This document shows, piece after piece, positions 36,933-44,757 of a stretch of 51,908 bases of DNA. This stretch comes from DATCMA01 sp036563645. GTDB taxonomy: Bacteria > Actinomycetota > Actinomycetes > Mycobacteriales > Micromonosporaceae. Position 1 is the stretch's first letter, and each line of letters begins with the position of its first letter. Under the pieces are notes generated by a model. The model was not told the origin of the DNA and did not search any database. It worked only from the letters and a program-made list of their open reading frames with translations. The translations under genes and the position numbers were made by a program. Where the stretch lies: assembly GCA_036563645.1 (NCBI GenBank), contig DATCMA010000068.1, forward strand, positions 1-51,908, read 5' to 3'.

Positions 36933-37436
36933 CTAGGCGAGCACGATGTTCTCGCCCTCGACCGAGATCTGCTTTTCGGGAAGCGGGCTGCGCGCGGGCC
37001 CGCCAGTCACCGATCCATCCGCGATGGAGAAGGTGCTGTTGTGGCAGGTGCAGACGATCGAGTTGCCATTGACGCTGGACACCGGGCAACCCTGGTGCGT
37101 GCAGACGTTGCTGAATGCCTTGAACTGCCCCGCGGTCGGCTGCGTGACGACGACACCCTGCTCCGCGAAGATCTTTCCTCCGCCGACTGGGATCTCCGTG
37201 GTCTTCGCGAGCACCGACCCGGCGCTGCCCTGCCCCGCCGAGGACGTCGAGCCGCCGGTGCTCTGCCCCGCCGAGGACGTGGCGCCACCGTCCGCAGCGC
37301 CACGGTTGCCGAGGTCGTTCCCGCTGCTCGTGCCGCATCCGCTGAGCGCCACGGTGGCGCCCACGGCACCCGCGCCGAGCAGCAGCGTCCGGCGGCTCGT
37401 GGCGTGCGGTCCGAGCACGTCTCTGTTGTCGCTCAT
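36933..37436 (-). CDS. Rieske [2Fe-2S] lipoprotein with twin-arginine signal
   Basis: A 167-residue exported Rieske protein. The N-terminus has a twin-arginine (SRRTLLLGA, R15/R16) and a lipobox ending LSGC (C34), so it is probably exported folded by Tat and lipid-anchored. A Ser/Gly/Thr-rich linker (about 35-75, with SSAGQ repeats) follows. Rieske ligands: C112-x-H114 (CTHQGC) and C129-x2-H132 (CTCHNS); C117 and C131 can form the stabilising disulfide of high-potential Rieske proteins. Electron partner unknown. I chose the ATG at 37436 with GGAGG upstream. The long 5' region contains a 29-bp tandem repeat. Confidence 0.88.
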   Translation of the reverse strand: MSDNRDVLGPHATSRRTLLLGAGAVGATVALSGCGTSSGNDLGNRGAADGGATSSAGQSTGGSTSSAGQGSAGSVLAKTTEIPVGGGKIFAEQGVVVTQPTAGQFKAFSNVCTHQGCPVSSVNGNSIVCTCHNSTFSIADGSVTGGPARSPLPEKQISVEGENIVLA

Positions 37437-37500
37437 GCGAGTCCTCCTGTCGGCTACCACGGCGGGGCCGGCTTCGGCCCCCCCGACCATAGACACGAAC

Positions 37501-37558
37501 GAGATCCCTGTCGGGTTCATGGGCGGGGCGAGATCCCTGTCGGGTTCATGGGCGGGGC
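37501..37558. repeat. Exact 29-bp tandem duplication
   Basis: Bases 37501-37529 and 37530-37558 are identical. The duplication lies 64 bases upstream of the Rieske lipoprotein start (minus strand) and downstream of uvrA. Two identical copies in a promoter-proximal position suggest a recent duplication that may copy a regulatory site or alter leader length. Confidence 0.92.
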
Positions 37559-37561
37559 AGA

Positions 37562-37596
37562 CATCCGGAAAATCGGATTCGCTCGACTTCCGGATG
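37562..37596 (-). terminator. Possible hairpin after uvrA
   Basis: CATCCGGAA at 37562-37570 pairs with TTCCGGATG at 37588-37596 (9 bp, 17-base loop). It starts 18 bases after the uvrA stop on the minus strand. The long loop makes a strong terminator uncertain. Confidence 0.4.
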
Positions 37597-37614
37597 GGAC
37601 GATGACGGCCCGCG

Positions 37615-40506
37615 TCAGCGACGGCGTCGGGTCCCCGCCGGACGGTCACGCGACGCTTCCCCGTCAAGACCGAGCACCGTGCGCAGGAAACGACCCGTGT
37701 GGCTCTCCGGCACCTGGGCGACCTCCTCGGGCGTCCCGGCCGCCACGACGGTCCCACCGCGGTGACCGCCCTCCGGTCCGAGGTCGATCACCCAGTCGGC
37801 CGTTTTGATCACGTCGAGGTTGTGCTCGATCACCACCACGGTGTTGCCCTTGTCGACCAGTCCGTTGAGGACCCCGAGCAGTTTGCGGATGTCCTCGAAG
37901 TGCAACCCGGTCGTGGGCTCGTCGAGCACGTACACCGTGCGGCCCGTGGATCGCTTCTGCAGCTCCGCGGCGAGCTTGACCCGCTGCGCCTCACCCCCGG
38001 AGAGCGTCGGCGCCGGCTGGCCGAGCCGGACGTACCCCAGCCCGACATCGACCAAGGTCTTGAGGTGGCGGTGGATCGCGGGAATCGCCTCGAAGAACTC
38101 CGCGGCCTCCTCGATCGGCATGTTGAGCACGTCGGCGATGCTGCGGCCCTTGTAGTGGACCTCCAGCGTCTCCCGGTTGTAGCGCGCGCCCTTGCAGACC
38201 TCACACGGGACGTACACGTCGGGCAGGAAATTCATCTCGATCTTGATCGTGCCGTCCCCGGTGCACGCCTCACACCGGCCGCCCTTGACGTTGAACGAAA
38301 AGCGCCCCGGGCCGTACCCCCGGACCTTCGCCTCCGGGGTCTCGGCGAACAGCCGGCGGATGTGATCGAACACGCCGGTGTACGTCGCCGGATTGGACCG
38401 CGGGGTACGCCCGATCGGCGACTGGTCGACGCCGACCACCTTGTCCACGTGTTCGAGGCCGGTCACCCGGCTGTGCCGGCCCGGCACCACCCGAGCGTGG
38501 TTGATCTGGCTGGCGAGCACCGCGTACAGGATGTCGTTGACCAGCGTCGACTTCCCGGAGCCACTGACCCCCGTGACGGCGATGAACTGCCCCAACGGGA
38601 AGGTCACCGTGATGTTGCGCAAGTTGTGCTCACGGGCGCCGTGCACCACCAGCTCGCGCCCTGGGGTGCGCGGACGGCGCTGCGCCGGGACCGGAATCTG
38701 CCGGCGACCGGACAGGTACGCCCCCGTGATCGACTCCTCGTTGCGCAGCAGCTCCGCCACCGGGCCGCTGTGCACGATCCGCCCTCCGTGCTCCCCGGCC
38801 CCAGGGCCGATGTCGACGACCCAGTCCGCGGTGCGGATGGTGTCCTCGTCGTGCTCGACGACGATCAGCGTGTTGCCCAGGTCGCGCAGCCGCAGGAGTG
38901 TCTCGATGAGCCGCTGGTTGTCGCGTTGATGGAGGCCGATCGATGGCTCGTCGAGGACGTAGAGGACGCCCACCAAGCCTGACCCGATCTGGGTGGCGAG
39001 GCGGATCCGCTGTGCCTCACCCCCGGAGAGCGTGGCCGCGGGTCGGTCGAGAGACAGGTAATCCAACCCCACGTCAACGAGGAACCGCAGGCGCGCGTTG
39101 ATCTCCTTGAGCACGCGCTCCGCGATCATCTTCTGCCGCTCCGTGAGCTCCAAGCTCGCCAGGAACTCGGCGCACTCGGCCACGGACAGGCTGCACACCT
39201 CGGCGATGTTGCGCCCACCCACCGTCACGGCGAGCACCTCGGGCTTCAGGCGCGTCCCCCCGCAGCTCGCGCACGGCACGTCTCGCATGTAGCCCTCGTA
39301 CCGCTCGCGCGACCATTCGGATTCGGTGTCCGCGTGCCGCCGCTCGATCCACTGCACGACACCCTCGAAGCCGGTGTAGTAGGAGCGCACGCGCCCGAAC
39401 CGGTTGCGGTAGCGCACGAGAACCTGATCGCCCGAGCCGTACAGGATGAGCTTCTGGACCCGGGACGGCAGCTTGCGCCACGGCGTGTCGAGGTCGAAGT
39501 TTTCCTGCTCGCCCAGGGCCGCCAGCAAGCGGAGGAAGTACTCGGCGCTCTGCCCGCCGGACCACGGCTGAATCGCCCCCTCGCGCAAGGTGCGGTCGGG
39601 GTCGGGGACGACGAGCTCGGGGTCGACCTCCTTCTTCACCCCGATGCCGGTGCACTCCGGGCAGGCCCCATAGGGGGCGTTGAAGGAGAAGACCCGAGGC
39701 TCCAAGTCCTCGATCGCCAATGGGTGATCGTTGGGGCAGGCGAGGTGCTCGGAGAAGCGCCGCTCCCGCTGCGGGTCGTCCTCCGGCAGGTCGACGAAAT
39801 CGAGCACGACGATGCCGCCGGCGAGGGCGAGCGCCGATTCCACCGAATCGGTCAGCCGCTGCTTGGCGCTGGCCTTAACGGTCAGCCGGTCGACGACCAC
39901 CTCGATGGTGTGTTTCTCCTGCTTCTTGAGCTTGGGCGGCTCCGTCAGCGGGTACACCACGCCGTCGACCCGCACCCGGGCGTACCCCTTGGACTGCAAC
40001 TCGGCGAAGAGGTCGACGTACTCCCCCTTGCGGCCCCGCACCACCGGCGCGAGCACCATGAACCGCGTGCCCTCCGGCATGGCGAGCACCCGATCGACGA
40101 TCTGCTGGGGCGTCTGCTTCGAGATGCGCTCCTTGCAGATCGGGCAGTGCGGCTCCCCGACGCGGGCGAAGAGCAGGCGCAAGTAGTCGTAAATTTCGGT
40201 GATGGTCCCGACCGTGGACCGCGGATTGCGGGAGGTCGACTTCTGGTCGATGGAGACCGCCGGGCTCAGCCCTTCGATGAAGTCGACATCGGGCTTGTCC
40301 ATCTGCCCGAGGAACTGCCGCGCGTACGCCGACAGCGACTCGACGTACCGACGCTGCCCCTCCGCGAAGATCGTGTCGAACGCGAGGCTGGACTTGCCCG
40401 AGCCGGACAGACCGGTGAACACGATCAGGGCGTCACGGGGCAGCTCGAGGTTGACGTCACGCAGGTTGTGCTCGCGCGCGCCACGAATGATCAGTCGGTC
40501 GGCCAC
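37615..40506 (-). CDS. uvrA: Excinuclease ABC subunit A
   Basis: A 963-residue damage-recognition ATPase of nucleotide excision repair. Two ABC modules: Walker A GLSGSGKS at 32-39 and GVSGSGKS in the C-terminal half; signature LSGGEAQRI in the first and LSGGEAQRVKL in the second. Two zinc modules are seen: CPNDH through ACPECTGIG, and CEACTGDG through CEVCKGARY. GTG/ATG start at 40506 gives the standard MADRLIIRGAREHNLRDV. No LexA-type dyad (GAAC-N4-GTTC) was spotted in its upstream region. Confidence 0.98.
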   Translation of the reverse strand: MADRLIIRGAREHNLRDVNLELPRDALIVFTGLSGSGKSSLAFDTIFAEGQRRYVESLSAYARQFLGQMDKPDVDFIEGLSPAVSIDQKSTSRNPRSTVGTITEIYDYLRLLFARVGEPHCPICKERISKQTPQQIVDRVLAMPEGTRFMVLAPVVRGRKGEYVDLFAELQSKGYARVRVDGVVYPLTEPPKLKKQEKHTIEVVVDRLTVKASAKQRLTDSVESALALAGGIVVLDFVDLPEDDPQRERRFSEHLACPNDHPLAIEDLEPRVFSFNAPYGACPECTGIGVKKEVDPELVVPDPDRTLREGAIQPWSGGQSAEYFLRLLAALGEQENFDLDTPWRKLPSRVQKLILYGSGDQVLVRYRNRFGRVRSYYTGFEGVVQWIERRHADTESEWSRERYEGYMRDVPCASCGGTRLKPEVLAVTVGGRNIAEVCSLSVAECAEFLASLELTERQKMIAERVLKEINARLRFLVDVGLDYLSLDRPAATLSGGEAQRIRLATQIGSGLVGVLYVLDEPSIGLHQRDNQRLIETLLRLRDLGNTLIVVEHDEDTIRTADWVVDIGPGAGEHGGRIVHSGPVAELLRNEESITGAYLSGRRQIPVPAQRRPRTPGRELVVHGAREHNLRNITVTFPLGQFIAVTGVSGSGKSTLVNDILYAVLASQINHARVVPGRHSRVTGLEHVDKVVGVDQSPIGRTPRSNPATYTGVFDHIRRLFAETPEAKVRGYGPGRFSFNVKGGRCEACTGDGTIKIEMNFLPDVYVPCEVCKGARYNRETLEVHYKGRSIADVLNMPIEEAAEFFEAIPAIHRHLKTLVDVGLGYVRLGQPAPTLSGGEAQRVKLAAELQKRSTGRTVYVLDEPTTGLHFEDIRKLLGVLNGLVDKGNTVVVIEHNLDVIKTADWVIDLGPEGGHRGGTVVAAGTPEEVAQVPESHTGRFLRTVLGLDGEASRDRPAGTRRRR

Positions 40507-40926
40507 GTTCCGCCCACTCCCGCCAAGAAAAAGCGATATGTCCGATCCGCATCGGCCAAAGCCGCGCTCATGGCAGGGGCAACCACGCCCCGCGCAACTG
40601 TAGCGCCGTCCCCTGACGCGTTCTGGTCGTGGCGGATGCCATGGCGTCGGATGACACGGCTGAGGCCATCAGGAAGCACACCTTGAGGAATGAATCGGAA
40701 AAGCCGGATTTGCCCGCAGAGAGTGGCGCGACTGGCGTAGCGTGAGCAGCAGCGATCCGCTCAACAAGCCGGCCGGTTCGCCCTATCGGGGGGTGGGGCG
40801 AACCGGCCCCTCCGTCTTCAGGGAACGTCGCCTCAGCCCGCTCCCCGATCGCCGCCCACCCCACCCCCGAGCCGACGTCAATCGATTTCCCGCCACCATC
40901 GGTCTGTCAGGCGATAGCGTCGAAGC
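40507..40926. other. Divergent intergenic region uvrA / MDMPI-like gene, with an internal hairpin
   Basis: This 420-base region holds the promoters of uvrA (minus) and of the maleylpyruvate isomerase-like gene (plus). The one clear structure is a 13-bp perfect inverted repeat, GGCCGGTTCGCCC at 40771-40783 against 40796-40808, with a 12-base loop. Short open frames here overlap both genes' leader regions and look non-coding. Confidence 0.5.
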
Positions 40927-41637
40927 GTGACCGTCGACCCGCTCGGCCTCATGTCCGAGGTGGACCGTGCTACCGAGCGGCTACTCCGGAACGTGGCGGA
41001 CCTCCGCGACGCTGATCTCGAGGCCCCCTCCCGCCTGACCGGCTGGAGCCGTGGCGCACTGCTCGCCCGCATCGCCGACAACGCCCGCACCGCCGCTGCC
41101 CTGCTCACCGCCGCCGCCCACGGCCACGTCGCGCCTCACGCCACGCCACGTGTCACCGACACGCCACCCCCCGCGGCGGGCTCCGTCGCCGCGCACCTCA
41201 GGGATCTGCGCGCCTCAGCGGACCAGTTCGCCGACGCGGCCGCAGCCATGCCCCTCGCCGCCTGGGGGGTCGAGGTGACGTACGGCGACGCGCCCCCGCG
41301 TCCCGCCGCCGCACTCATCTGGGACCGACTGCGCGTGGTGGAGCTCCACCACGTCGACCTCGACGTCGGCTACTCCCCCGCGGACTGGTCCGAGGCGTTC
41401 AGCCACCGCTTGCTGCACGACGTCGTCACCGGATGCGGGGACCGGAGGATCCCGCCGGTCGTCCTCGCGCCGATCGGCACCGGGCATCCACTTATGATCG
41501 GCACGGCCACCGACGGTGTGCCCACGGTCCGCGGCCCGCTGACACGACTCGCCGGATGGTTGACCGGACGAGGCGACGGGGACGGGCTCACCGTGGAGCC
41601 GGAGGGGCCGCTGCCGAGCCCGCCGATATGGATGTAG
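40927..41637 (+). CDS. Maleylpyruvate isomerase-like (DinB-type) protein, metal site degenerate
   Basis: A 236-residue protein of the mycothiol-dependent maleylpyruvate isomerase/DinB family: N-terminal four-helix bundle with RLTGWSRGALLARIADNA (37-54), then IWDRLRVVELHHVDLD, and a C-terminal MDMPI domain. In the Corynebacterium enzyme, zinc is held by His52, Glu144 and His148 (recalled). Here the first histidine position carries A44 or R48, and the glutamate position falls on V137; only H141 remains. It may therefore lack metal and isomerase activity. GTG at 40927. It starts a run with the MBL hydrolase, 10 bases upstream of it. Confidence 0.8.
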   Translation: MTVDPLGLMSEVDRATERLLRNVADLRDADLEAPSRLTGWSRGALLARIADNARTAAALLTAAAHGHVAPHATPRVTDTPPPAAGSVAAHLRDLRASADQFADAAAAMPLAAWGVEVTYGDAPPRPAAALIWDRLRVVELHHVDLDVGYSPADWSEAFSHRLLHDVVTGCGDRRIPPVVLAPIGTGHPLMIGTATDGVPTVRGPLTRLAGWLTGRGDGDGLTVEPEGPLPSPPIWM

Positions 41638-41647
41638 AGGTAACCGC

Positions 41648-42301
41648 ATGGCTTACACCGGTGTCGTCACTCCCGGTGGCGTGCCTGACGTGCGCGAACT
41701 TGAGCATCTGACGATCACCAAAGTGTCGGTCGGGCCCATGGACAACAACGCGTACCTGCTGCGCTGCCGCGCCACCGGCGAGCAACTGCTCATCGACGCG
41801 GCGAATGAGGCCCCCCGATTGCTCGACCTCATCGGTGACGCCGGCCTGACCACGGTGGTCACCACGCACCGGCACCAGGACCACTGGATGGCGCTCGAGG
41901 AGGTCGTGGCGCGCACCGGCGCCCGTTCCTTGGCGCACGCCGCGGACGCCGAAGCGATTCCCGTGGTCACCGACACCATTGCCGACGGCGACCGCATCAC
42001 CGTTGGCGCCTGCGAGCTCGAGGTGATCCACCTGGTCGGGCACACCCCCGGATCGGTGGCGCTGCTCTACCGCGATCCCGCCGGCTTCCCCCACCTCTTC
42101 ACGGGGGATTCCCTTTTCCCCGGAGGCGTGGGGAACACCCACGGCGACCCGACCTGCTTCGCCTCCTTGATCAACGACGTCGAGCGCAAAATCTTCGATC
42201 GGCTCCCGGACGAGACGTGGTTCTATCCCGGGCACGGCCACGACAGCACCCTCGGCGCGGAGCGCCCCGCGCTGCCGGAGTGGCGCGCCCGAGGTTGGTG
42301 A
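41648..42301 (+). CDS. MBL-fold metallo-hydrolase (glyoxalase II-like)
   Basis: A 217-residue metallo-beta-lactamase-fold hydrolase. Metal ligands are complete: H74-x-H76-x-D78-H79 (THRHQDHW), then HLVGHTPGS with a His, FTGDSLFPGGVGNT with the bridging Asp, and the C-terminal FYPGHGHDS. Proteins of this kind act as hydroxyacylglutathione- or mycothiol-related thioester hydrolases, but the substrate is not known. Linked to the thiol-transferase-like gene just upstream (10-base gap), so thiol metabolism is plausible. Confidence 0.88.
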   Translation: MAYTGVVTPGGVPDVRELEHLTITKVSVGPMDNNAYLLRCRATGEQLLIDAANEAPRLLDLIGDAGLTTVVTTHRHQDHWMALEEVVARTGARSLAHAADAEAIPVVTDTIADGDRITVGACELEVIHLVGHTPGSVALLYRDPAGFPHLFTGDSLFPGGVGNTHGDPTCFASLINDVERKIFDRLPDETWFYPGHGHDSTLGAERPALPEWRARGW

Positions 42302-42413
42302 TTTCGGGGATCGTTTCGTCCACATCCCGCTCCTGGCGCCCGGCCCCAGCGCTACGGTCAGGTGCGGGCGAGAAGCACCGCCGGTCGCGGCCGGCGTGCG
42401 GAAAGGACCACCA

Positions 42414-42851
42414 ATGCCGGAGCCGACAGAACATCGCCTGCCGACGTGGTTACGCGTGTCGGCCACGCCGCCACCGGCGGACGCGGTCATCGTCGGAGGT
42501 CGATCGTGCCGCTCGCGGCCCGGCCTGTTGGCCGAGTGGACGGCGGCGCTGCGTCCGGCAGATTCTCCCGGTCCTGACTGGGCGGCGCTGGGCGAGATGA
42601 TCCGCGAACGGGCCTGCGATGGTGGGTTGACCATCGCGGTCGAGAACGCCGAGCACCTGCTCGCTGCCGAGCCTCCGGCGCAGCTCACCGAATTCCTCGC
42701 GCTCCTCGACGACATCGCCAGCGATGACCGGGCGACGCTCCGTCTCGTCTTGCGGCCCCGCGGTGCGCGCACGGACGAGCTCCACCGGCGCCTCGTCATG
42801 GCGCTGCCCCGCACCGGCGCGGCCCACGGTCCCGGGCGGACCACGGCATAG
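42414..42851 (+). CDS. Barstar-like protein
   Basis: A 145-residue protein with the barstar fold pattern: IVGGRSCRSRPGLLAEWTAA (strand-helix) followed by GPDWAALGEMIRERACDGG, the typical x-D-W-x-A-L segment, and LTIAVENAEHLLAAEPP, LLDDIASD helix. Barstar inhibits the RNase barnase. No RNase gene is next to it in this window, so it is an orphan; actinobacteria carry many such barstar-family proteins. I chose ATG 42414 with AAAGGA upstream. C-terminal tail (RTGAAHGPGRTTA) is unconserved. Family assignment is fairly good; function unknown. Confidence 0.7.
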   Translation: MPEPTEHRLPTWLRVSATPPPADAVIVGGRSCRSRPGLLAEWTAALRPADSPGPDWAALGEMIRERACDGGLTIAVENAEHLLAAEPPAQLTEFLALLDDIASDDRATLRLVLRPRGARTDELHRRLVMALPRTGAAHGPGRTTA

Positions 42852-42930
42852 ATCTGCACCGGAAGGTCGCGGATTTCGGATTGTGGCGATCGGATCACAC
42901 CCGTCGACGGACTGTGCGAGGGTATAGACC

Positions 42931-43368
42931 ATGACCGATTTCGACAATCCTCTCGATCCCCCGGTGGGCACCTGGCAGCGCGAGCACGTTGAGCGGTACG
43001 TGGCCAGCGGCGGCGCCGACGGTCACATCTGGAACGGCGTGCCCACCCTCCTCCTCACCACGCGAGGGCGGCGAACGGGCCGCCCGCGGCGGACCCCGCT
43101 GATCTACGGGCGGGACGGTGACGACTACGTGGTGGTGGCCTCCGCCGGCGGCAGCCCCACCCACCCTGCCTGGTACCACAACCTCAGCGCCGACCCGCGG
43201 GTCCGCGTCCAGGTCGGAGCGGAGGTCTTCGACGCCGTCGCCCGGACCGCCTCCGCCGAGGAGAAGGCGCGACTCTGGCCGGTGATGACCGCGATCTGGC
43301 CGGCGTACGACGAGTACCAGGCCAAGACCTCCCGCGACATCCCCATCGTGATCCTCAGCCGCGCCTGA
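42931..43368 (+). CDS. Deazaflavin (F420)-dependent nitroreductase-family protein
   Basis: A 145-residue split beta-barrel protein of the Ddn family, which binds coenzyme F420 and reduces diverse substrates such as quinones. Seen: LLLTTRGRRTGRPRRTPLIY near 40-59, GDDYVVVASAGGSPTHPAWYHNL near 64-86, the latter a conserved F420 contact region, and the C-terminal YDEYQAKTSRDIPIVIL. Start ATG at 42931. Strong hairpin terminator follows. Presence of this family implies the host makes F420. Confidence 0.9.
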   Translation: MTDFDNPLDPPVGTWQREHVERYVASGGADGHIWNGVPTLLLTTRGRRTGRPRRTPLIYGRDGDDYVVVASAGGSPTHPAWYHNLSADPRVRVQVGAEVFDAVARTASAEEKARLWPVMTAIWPAYDEYQAKTSRDIPIVILSRA

Positions 43369-43375
43369 CGTCTCA

Positions 43376-43409
43376 TTCGTCCCGGTCGCCGCTGCGCGGC
43401 CGGGGCGAA
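43376..43409 (+). terminator. Terminator after the Ddn-like gene
   Basis: 14-bp stem with two G-U wobbles on the plus strand: 43376-43389 pairs with 43396-43409, 6-base loop (CGCTGC). On the minus strand the same positions would mismatch, so it favours plus-strand transcripts. It starts 7 bases after the Ddn stop. Confidence 0.65.
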
Positions 43410-43461
43410 TCCCCAGATCGACGCGTCCCCAGAACACCGCCTCCGGCGCGGGTTCGCTGGC

Positions 43462-44424
43462 TCAGTACCGCAGACACTCGCACGCGGTCATCAGGGCGCG
43501 GACATTGGCCACGTACCCCGGGTTCGGGATGACGATCCGCCCATCGACATCCACCGCCCCGAATCCGGCGTTGTAGCTCGCGATCACGGCGTTGAGCAGA
43601 CACGGGCTGTCGACGTCGGGACAATCGGCGGCATCCACGCGGTAGGAGCCCTCGAAGTAGCGATCGCCGAACCACTTGATCAGCCAGGCGAGGTACGTCG
43701 CGCCGATCATCGCGTTGTCCGCGGGATCGGCGATGTCGTACGACTTGCCAAACCGCTGATTCATCCACGTCGCCGTGTCCGGCATGATCTGCATCAGCCC
43801 GACGCCGCCGTCACAGGCGATGATGTTGGATTGCCACCCGCTCTCCTGCCACGCCACCGCCATGACGAGTTCGGGCGGGACGCGAATCTCGGGGGCGGAG
43901 ATCGGCCAGTACTGCCGCGCGGCTGCGGCGCTCAACAGCCGCTTGACGTCGGCGTGGGGCAGGGCCTCACCCTCCCGACGCGGCGTGCACTCGGGAGCCG
44001 GCGGCACCGGGGACGGCGACGGGTCGTCCGCGGAGGGCGGGGCTGCGGCCTCACGGCTCGACGTGGCGCTCGGGTTCGGCCGCGGTGAGGCGGTCACCGG
44101 TGCGGGGGCCGGTGTGGCCACCGTCGGCGCGGGGAACGGCCGCGGATCCGGCATCGCTGGTACCAGCCGCAGGGTCCGCGCGGGGTCGGCGCTCCGTGAG
44201 GAGGCCTCCCCTCCGGGGCGCGCTCGCCGGTCCGCCGGCGCGTTCGCTACCCGCGCCGGCGCGGAAGACGCAGGCTGCGGCGCGCTCCACGTCAAGTCGG
44301 GCCACGCCCCAGCCGATAAGTGATCACCCGGCGACGTGCCGGTCGGTTCCGCCAACGCTGCGGAGACGAGCGCGAGGATCAGCCCTGTCGCCACCCACAC
44401 ACGCGGCCGGCGAAGCGTATTCAT
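43462..44424 (-). CDS. Secreted lytic transglycosylase (SLT domain)
   Basis: A 320-residue exported peptidoglycan-cleaving enzyme. An N-terminal hydrophobic signal (VWVATGLILALVSAALA, 9-25) is followed by a Pro/Ala/Ser-rich linker (about 30-145), which suits a cell-wall-spanning tether, and a C-terminal SLT fold (about 165-320). The catalytic glutamate is E194 in AWQESGWQ, with GVGLMQIMPDTATWM and the NAVIASYNAGFGAV stretch of the family. There is no LysM or SPOR domain. It is convergent with the Ddn gene. Confidence 0.88.
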   Translation of the reverse strand: MNTLRRPRVWVATGLILALVSAALAEPTGTSPGDHLSAGAWPDLTWSAPQPASSAPARVANAPADRRARPGGEASSRSADPARTLRLVPAMPDPRPFPAPTVATPAPAPVTASPRPNPSATSSREAAAPPSADDPSPSPVPPAPECTPRREGEALPHADVKRLLSAAAARQYWPISAPEIRVPPELVMAVAWQESGWQSNIIACDGGVGLMQIMPDTATWMNQRFGKSYDIADPADNAMIGATYLAWLIKWFGDRYFEGSYRVDAADCPDVDSPCLLNAVIASYNAGFGAVDVDGRIVIPNPGYVANVRALMTACECLRY

Positions 44425-44757
44425 CTGTTCCCTTCTGTCTCGCCTGTCCGCATTGGCACCACGTACCGCCCACGCACCTTAACAACGAACGACAACGCTG
44501 GGGGATGTCGCCAAGGCGGGCGTCATCGACCGTCGCCGCGGCGCCGCCCGGCCGCGGGCGCGCCGGTGTGACGCGAACGACCGTCGCGGCGGCCCCAGGC
44601 GGCCGGCGGCGCCGCGGCGTACGCTTGACCGTCGGTCTGCCTGTGGAACGAAGTGGCCCGGGCACCGACGGGCCCGTGTTCCAGCGGGCCGATGGGCACG
44701 TGACAGCGATTCGCGCGCAGCGCCACCCGTATGCGATCAGACGACCTGAGGGAGCCG
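44425..44757. other. GC-rich region between transglycosylase and typA, with long-range inverted repeat
   Basis: A 333-base region that carries the divergent promoters. A perfect 15-bp inverted repeat (44534-44548 against 44605-44619, loop of 56 bases) lies in an extremely GC-rich patch. A TTGACC at 44625-44630 has no matching -10. No coding frame here is convincing. Confidence 0.45.

Noticed and set aside
37501..37558. Two repeat units considered as a CRISPR start
   Set aside because: The copies are adjacent with no spacer, only two exist, and no cas gene is present.
40507..40926. SOS/LexA box upstream of uvrA, and likewise upstream of uvrB
   Set aside because: I looked for a GAAC-N4-GTTC-type dyad in both upstream regions and did not find one.
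42414..42851. Barstar-like gene as part of a toxin-antitoxin pair
   Set aside because: No RNase or toxin-like gene is adjacent; neighbours are an MBL hydrolase and a Ddn-like reductase with recognisable families.
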